From: UBA8437 sp003445035
GTDB lineage: Bacteria > Planctomycetota > Planctomycetia > Planctomycetales > Planctomycetaceae
Direction: 5' to 3'
Length of the DNA stretch: 11,509 nt
Assembly: GCA_937901285.1 (NCBI GenBank)
Contig: CALCHI010000243.1
Coordinates: forward strand, 1 to 11,509
Shown here: one piece after another, positions 7,905 through 11,509 of the stretch
Layout: the number at the start of each line of letters is the position of its first letter
Position numbering within the stretch: position 1 is the first letter of the stretch
Position numbers and translations under genes: made by a program
Notes under the pieces: generated by a model
Told to the model about the DNA's origin: nothing
Seen by the model: the letters and a program-made list of their open reading frames with translations, nothing else
Database searches by the model: none

Positions 7905-9281
7905 TCACACCTCCGATGGTGGTGCGGCCTGACGGTCCTTGGGGTGGGGCAGCCGACCGGACAACAGCAGGGGGGCCAGCATCACCAGCGCACTGCCGTA
8001 ATACGGCCACTGCGAGCCGAGTTTCCAGAAGACCAGTCCGGCGATGATCGGGGCGATGGCACGAGAGAGTGCCCCCAGGGAGCGGAACACTCCCAGTACC
8101 TCGCCCTGGCGGTCGGCGGGGGTGTAGAGCGAGACGAGGGCCGAGAGGCACGGCGACACCAGGGCACTGCCGATGGCCAACAGCGCCAGGCCAAAGTAGA
8201 ACGGCACCGTACTGGTGGCCCAGCCGACGACCACCAGTCCCGGCAGAACCATCGCAAGTCCGATGCGAATCAGCCGGCGTTCTCCCAGTTTCGGGGCCAG
8301 CCTGCGGACGATTCCGCCTTGCACCAGGGCGATCAGCAGGCCGATGAAGATGAAGATCCACATCATGTCCCGCTGCGTGTACGCCAGCCGTTCCTTGGCC
8401 AGGAACACCAGCGTGAATTCCATTCCGGCGAACGCCGTCTGGAACAGGAAGAAGACGAGGTTGGTTCCCGAGACGCCATCGGGCAGATTGGTGCCGGAAA
8501 GCAGTCGGACGGGGTTGAACGAGCGGGCGTGAGGTGAACTGGTACCGCGATTCTCGGGGGGCAGCGTTTCGGGCAACCGCATGCTGACCCAGACCAGGTT
8601 CCAGAGCGAAAGGCCCAGGGCGGCCAGGGCGGGTGCCGAATACGGGTTGAGGCCGGGGAGACCGGCTGCGCCGGTGAGATCGATGCCTGAGAGCAGGGCG
8701 CCGATGGCCGGTCCGAGGATGAAGCCCAGGCCGAAGGCCGCCCCGATCATCCCCATCCCCTTGGCGCGGTCCTTCTCACCGGTGATGTCGGCCACGGCCG
8801 CGGTGGCCACCGAGATGTTGCCACCCATCACCCCGGCGACGACACGCGAGACGACCAGCAGTACGAAGCTGCCCGCGAAGACCCAGGCCAGGTAGGCCAG
8901 TGCCAGGCCGGTGATCGAGATGAGCAGGACCGGACGGCGACCAGTGCGGTCGGATAGACGGCCCCACAATGGAGCGAAGACGAATTGCAGTGTCGAGTAG
9001 ATTGAACCGAGGATGCCGCCGAACAGCGCCGTGGTGTAGAGACGTTGTTTTGCTTCGTCGGGATCGCTGACGAATTCGCCAAGCCACGCGGCCAGTTTCC
9101 CGATCAGGCTTTCAGTCCCGTCGGCCTCGACGTAGTGGTCGAGCATGTCGGGGAACAGTGGGAAGATGATCGAGAATCCCACGAGGTCGACAAAAACTGT
9201 CAGGAACAGCACTCCCAGTGACGCGCGGCGAGGTGCCGGTGTGGGAGCGGGCGGGGTGGGGAGGGTGGACGAGTCGGTCAT
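7905..9281 (-). CDS. MFS transporter, TetA-type (DHA1) drug/proton antiporter-like
   Basis: This is a predicted 12-helix inner-membrane transporter of the major facilitator superfamily. The family motif between helices 2 and 3 is clear as GRLSDRTGRR (107-116). A basic/Gly helix-4 block SRVVAGVMGGN (145-155) follows, then the antiporter motif GAAFGLGFILGPAIG (180-194) in helix 5. These match TetA-like efflux proteins, but the substrate is unknown and could equally be a metabolite. The N-terminus is a Pro-rich 20-residue tail. The loop between helices 1 and 2 is longer than usual (about 45-80). The central loop lies near 240-265, and a Pro-rich tail ends the 458 residues. The ATG at 9279-9281 comes 1 nt after the stop of the CxxC-protein gene (TGAcATG), so the two are probably translationally coupled. 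It converges on the plus-strand operon. Confidence 0.9.
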   Translation of the reverse strand: MTDSSTLPTPPAPTPAPRRASLGVLFLTVFVDLVGFSIIFPLFPDMLDHYVEADGTESLIGKLAAWLGEFVSDPDEAKQRLYTTALFGGILGSIYSTLQFVFAPLWGRLSDRTGRRPVLLISITGLALAYLAWVFAGSFVLLVVSRVVAGVMGGNISVATAAVADITGEKDRAKGMGMIGAAFGLGFILGPAIGALLSGIDLTGAAGLPGLNPYSAPALAALGLSLWNLVWVSMRLPETLPPENRGTSSPHARSFNPVRLLSGTNLPDGVSGTNLVFFLFQTAFAGMEFTLVFLAKERLAYTQRDMMWIFIFIGLLIALVQGGIVRRLAPKLGERRLIRIGLAMVLPGLVVVGWATSTVPFYFGLALLAIGSALVSPCLSALVSLYTPADRQGEVLGVFRSLGALSRAIAPIIAGLVFWKLGSQWPYYGSALVMLAPLLLSGRLPHPKDRQAAPPSEV

Positions 9282-9282
9282 G

Positions 9283-9876
9283 TCAGTTTTGCGACTCGCC
9301 CAACAACTGCTTGATGCCGACCAGCACGCGGCGGGTGCCGACGTCGTCGAGTTCCCTGGACCGGAAGCCGAATCGGCCCACCACTTTCATGCGACGGTAC
9401 AACACCACTGTCACCTCGGCCTGTCTGTGAATGTTCTGGCAACTGGGGGAACCGACCACGTCGGTGGCCACCGACAGCGGCAGGCTGACCTTCTGGTTGA
9501 AGGCCATCGTCTGAAGCGGAGAAATGGCCCGTCCCGGATCGGGAGAGATCAGCACCCCGAAACTCCTGAGCCCCTCGGCCCGGTTCCGGTCGACGACCTT
9601 GTCGATTTCCTTGAGCAGTTTGCCGAGTGCCGGCCCGGTGTTCCGGAACAGCACCATCACACACGGCCGCGATCCGTTTCGGCAGACGTAACAGATCGAC
9701 TTGTTTCTCAGCGGGCCGGTCACTGCTCTCACGTAGAATGACGGAACGGCCTGGCCGATGCTGCGGCCCGAACGGATCGGCGGCTTGTCGGCACCTCCAG
9801 CCACCGTCAGTACCGCCAGCGCAAACGCCACGACCGCCGACCGGCGAATTCGGGATGCGAAACGGCAGAAGGGCAT
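9283..9876 (-). CDS. Secreted CxxC (thioredoxin-like) protein
   Basis: The 197-residue product starts MPFCRFASRIRR, followed by the hydrophobic core SAVVAFALAVLTVAGG and a probable cleavage near residue 29, so it is predicted to be exported. After IGQAVPSFYVRAVTGP comes KSICYVCRNGSRP, with a CxxC pair at Cys62 and Cys65 and a further Cys72; another Cys sits at 146. The body (VMVLFR, LKEIDKVVDRN, FGVLISPD, EVTVVLYRRMKVVGRFGF) reads like a thioredoxin-fold redoxin with alternating strands and helices. The fold is inferred from pattern, not shown. The ATG at 9876 places the signal peptide at the very N-terminus. An in-frame GTG at 9909 is possible, while the longer open frame up to 10320 runs into the aminotransferase and is not credible. 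It lies 92 nt after the aminotransferase and 1 nt before the MFS gene. Confidence 0.75.
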   Translation of the reverse strand: MPFCRFASRIRRSAVVAFALAVLTVAGGADKPPIRSGRSIGQAVPSFYVRAVTGPLRNKSICYVCRNGSRPCVMVLFRNTGPALGKLLKEIDKVVDRNRAEGLRSFGVLISPDPGRAISPLQTMAFNQKVSLPLSVATDVVGSPSCQNIHRQAEVTVVLYRRMKVVGRFGFRSRELDDVGTRRVLVGIKQLLGESQN

Positions 9877-9968
9877 GCAGGGAGTCCGCAGGAGGATCCG
9901 GGGCGTCACAACCCATTGTCGGGGTTTTGCGAGATCGAAGCAACGGCCGTCTGAATTGCCGGAAGGTC

Positions 9969-11159
9969 TTAGAGGACCGCGGCGATTGATTCGCAGAGTT
10001 TTCCGACGTTGTCGGTGGTGACCCCGGCGACGTTGATCCGCCCGTTGCGAACCATGTAGATGCCGAATTCGTCCTTGAGTCGATCCACCTGTTCGGGGGA
10101 GAGACCCGAGAAGCTGAACATGCCTCTTTGGCGGGTGACCGAACTGAAGTCGTGACCCGGGGCGGCCGCCGTCAGGCCGTCGGCCAGCGCCTGACGCATG
10201 TCGTTGATTCGGCTGCGCATCCCGGCCAGTTCCGTCTCCCATCCGGCTCGCAATTCGGCATCGCCGAGGATCGTCGTCACAATGCCGGCTCCGTGGGCCG
10301 GTGGGTTCGAGTAGTTGCACCGGATGGTTCGCTTGAGGCGGCTGAGTACGACCGACGCGGTGTCGCTGTCCCCGGTCACCACGGTGAGTGCTCCGACACG
10401 TTCACGATACAGTCCGAAGTTCTTCGAGAAACTGCTGGCCACCAGCATTCGACACCCGGGACGGGCCAGGGCCCTGAGCCCGGCGGCATCCGACTCGAGA
10501 CCGTCTCCGAAGCCCTGGTAGGCGAAGTCGACCAGGGGCAACAGTCCTCGGTCGGCCACGATCTCGGCGATCTGGTTCCACTGCTCAACCGAGGGGTCGA
10601 CTCCGGTCGGGTTGTGACAGCAGGCGTGCAGGCAGACGATGTCGCCTGACGGGATCTGGGCCAGGCCGTCGAGCATGGCCTGGGCGTCGAGACCCCGAGT
10701 CGCCTCGTCGTAGTAGCTGTATTCGGAGATCGGCAGCCCCGCCGAACGGAAGATGTTGGGGTGATTGGGCCAGGTGGGCTGGCTGCACCAGAGCGTGGAA
10801 TCCGGAAACGCGGCGGCGAGGAACTCGGCTGCCACCCGTAACGCTCCGGTTCCACCGGGAGCCTGGACGGTGGTTGCCCGTCCCGAACCGGTGATTTCGT
10901 GGTCCGCACCGAACAGCAGGGCGCGGGAGGCTGCGCTGAACTCCTGCATCCCGTCGATGCCCAGGTAGCCCTTGGACGCTTCGGTCTCGACCAGACGCCG
11001 CTCGGCTTCCTTGACGCATTCGAGCACCGGAGTGGTTCCGCCGGCATCCTTGTAGACGCCGGTGGTGAGGTTGATCTTGGCCTCGGTCGTGTCACGGGCA
11101 AAGGCCTCGTTGAGCCCGAGAATGGCATCCGGTGGGGCGGCTTCGAGTTGCTGGAACAT
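9969..11159 (-). CDS. aspC: Class I aspartate/aromatic amino-acid aminotransferase (AspC/TyrB type)
   Basis: This is a PLP enzyme that moves the amino group between aspartate or aromatic amino acids and 2-oxoglutarate in the cytoplasm. The 396 residues match E. coli AspC in length and numbering. The start MFQQLEAAPPDAILGLNEAF parallels MFENITAAPADPILGL. The block INLTTGVYKDAGGTTPVL is followed by YLGIDGMQEF. The PLP lysine is Lys246 in SSFSKNFGLYRERVG. Arg280 (IRCNYSNPPAHG) and Arg374 (NGRINVAG) sit where the two substrate carboxylates bind in the family, and HNPTGVDPS is intact. The ATG at 11159 is chosen over an in-frame ATG at 11192 because AGGA lies 7 nt upstream and the family start fits. 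Specificity between aspartate and aromatic substrates cannot be settled from this. Promoter boxes lie at 11211-11239. Confidence 0.94.
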   Translation of the reverse strand: MFQQLEAAPPDAILGLNEAFARDTTEAKINLTTGVYKDAGGTTPVLECVKEAERRLVETEASKGYLGIDGMQEFSAASRALLFGADHEITGSGRATTVQAPGGTGALRVAAEFLAAAFPDSTLWCSQPTWPNHPNIFRSAGLPISEYSYYDEATRGLDAQAMLDGLAQIPSGDIVCLHACCHNPTGVDPSVEQWNQIAEIVADRGLLPLVDFAYQGFGDGLESDAAGLRALARPGCRMLVASSFSKNFGLYRERVGALTVVTGDSDTASVVLSRLKRTIRCNYSNPPAHGAGIVTTILGDAELRAGWETELAGMRSRINDMRQALADGLTAAAPGHDFSSVTRQRGMFSFSGLSPEQVDRLKDEFGIYMVRNGRINVAGVTTDNVGKLCESIAAVL

Positions 11160-11166
11160 CACGGTG

Positions 11167-11170
11167 TCCT
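11167..11170 (-). promoter_or_regulatory. Shine-Dalgarno for the aminotransferase
   Basis: AGGA on the minus strand sits 7 nt before the ATG at 11159. The alternative ATG at 11192 has no such site, so the shorter start is preferred. Confidence 0.6.
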
Positions 11171-11210
11171 GTGGTCGAGTTTTGAGTCTCATTGTTGGGG
11201 TCGCAGAGCG

Positions 11211-11239
11211 ATTGTTCTGACACGGTCTCTCATCGTCAA
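11211..11239 (-). promoter_or_regulatory. Sigma70-like promoter for the aminotransferase
   Basis: On the minus strand, TTGACG (11234-11239, 5 of 6) and AACAAT (11211-11216, 4 of 6) are separated by 17 bp. Transcription would start near 11204, giving a leader of about 45 nt to the ATG at 11159. The downstream CxxC-protein and MFS genes may share this transcript, since no terminator is seen in the 92-nt gap after the aminotransferase. Confidence 0.5.
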
Positions 11240-11310
11240 GTGGCGCCCAATTTCCAGGCCGGGTTGAGTATCTCGTTGCTTGCTCCGGCCGCGTCGTTCA
11301 AGATCGGGTG

Positions 11311-11509
11311 ATGTTCGCCAGTGGTCGCAACATTGTCTTCCTGGCTCTGCTCGTCGGTGTCACCGGCGGGTGCGAGCCGGATACCTTCAAGATCGAGACG
11401 AGGGTCCGGAGCGATGGGGCAATCGAGAGAGCCATTTGCCAGCCGATGGCGAGCGTTTCCGAGGCTGTCTCCAGGCACGAGGGTTGGCAGAAGACCCGAA
11501 TTGTCGACA
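11311..11509 (+). CDS. N-terminal part of a probable lipoprotein, 3' end outside window
   Basis: The ATG at 11311 opens a frame that runs off the right edge after 66 codons. The N-terminus has a short basic region (Arg6), a hydrophobic core IVFLALLVGV (8-17) and a lipobox-like TGGC with Cys21, so the protein is predicted to be lipidated and anchored in the envelope. Thr at -3 is less usual for a lipobox, which lowers certainty. The mature part begins CEPDTFKIETRVRSDG and contains RAICQP (from 40). I do not recognise its function. It is divergent from the aminotransferase with about 150 bp between starts. No clear promoter or Shine-Dalgarno is seen for it. Confidence 0.6.
   Translation, partial: MFASGRNIVFLALLVGVTGGCEPDTFKIETRVRSDGAIERAICQPMASVSEAVSRHEGWQKTRIVD

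Noticed and set aside
9900..9945. Possible promoter for the CxxC-protein gene (TTGCTT-N17-GACAAT on the minus strand)
   Set aside because: Only 3 of 6 and 4 of 6 matches; too weak to call.
9877..10320. N-terminal extension of the CxxC protein up to 10320, and the 221-codon frame at 9278-9943
   Set aside because: The extension overlaps the aminotransferase and would bury the signal peptide. The 221-codon frame lacks the CxxC and signal pattern and is out of frame with the real gene.
11236..11478. 80-codon minus-strand frame near the right edge
   Set aside because: It is antisense to the lipoprotein start, has no signal or motif, and runs into the aminotransferase promoter.

Overview
The window is high-GC, tightly packed bacterial chromosomal DNA. 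It most probably comes from a planctomycete. The evidence is a Gfo/Idh/MocA-family oxidoreductase with a twin-arginine signal placed after a long N-terminal leader, sitting directly behind a DoxX-type membrane protein with a large inserted domain. Weak Shine-Dalgarno sequences at many starts and a secreted CxxC protein of planctomycete type fit this. The assignment is inferred from protein character, not from a database search. I see no mobile element, CRISPR array, tRNA, rRNA or phage gene, and no gap between genes is longer than about 250 bases.

Layout. (1) Minus strand, left edge to 1283: ffh, the SRP GTPase, cut at its C-terminus by the window edge. (2) 1284-1531: a divergent promoter region with back-to-back sigma70-like promoters for ffh and leuC, and an imperfect hairpin in the predicted ffh leader. 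(3) Plus strand, 1532-7877: a collinear run of leuC, leuD, apbE-like, DoxX-like, Tat-type Gfo/Idh/MocA oxidoreductase and an unrecognised 35-residue Trp-rich membrane peptide. The spacings are 71 nt, a 4-nt overlap, 53 nt, 10 nt and 6 nt, so a single operon is plausible. (4) Minus strand, 11159-7905: a class I aspartate/aromatic aminotransferase, then a small secreted CxxC (thioredoxin-like) protein, then a TetA-type MFS transporter, converging on group 3. (5) Plus strand, 11311 to the right edge: the start of a probable lipoprotein gene, divergent from the aminotransferase.

How the genes fit together. LeuC and LeuD form isopropylmalate isomerase in leucine synthesis, and the aminotransferase is also an amino-acid metabolism enzyme. 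The ApbE-like, DoxX-like and Tat-exported oxidoreductase genes look like a cell-envelope redox set riding on the leuCD transcript. The CxxC protein adds another exported redox-type protein on the opposite strand. Nothing here is an obvious new defence or mobile system. The points most worth following are the DoxX/Tat-oxidoreductase/35-residue peptide module, the ApbE-like protein with altered motif residues and a relic-like twin-arginine N-terminus, and the ffh-leuC divergent promoter.
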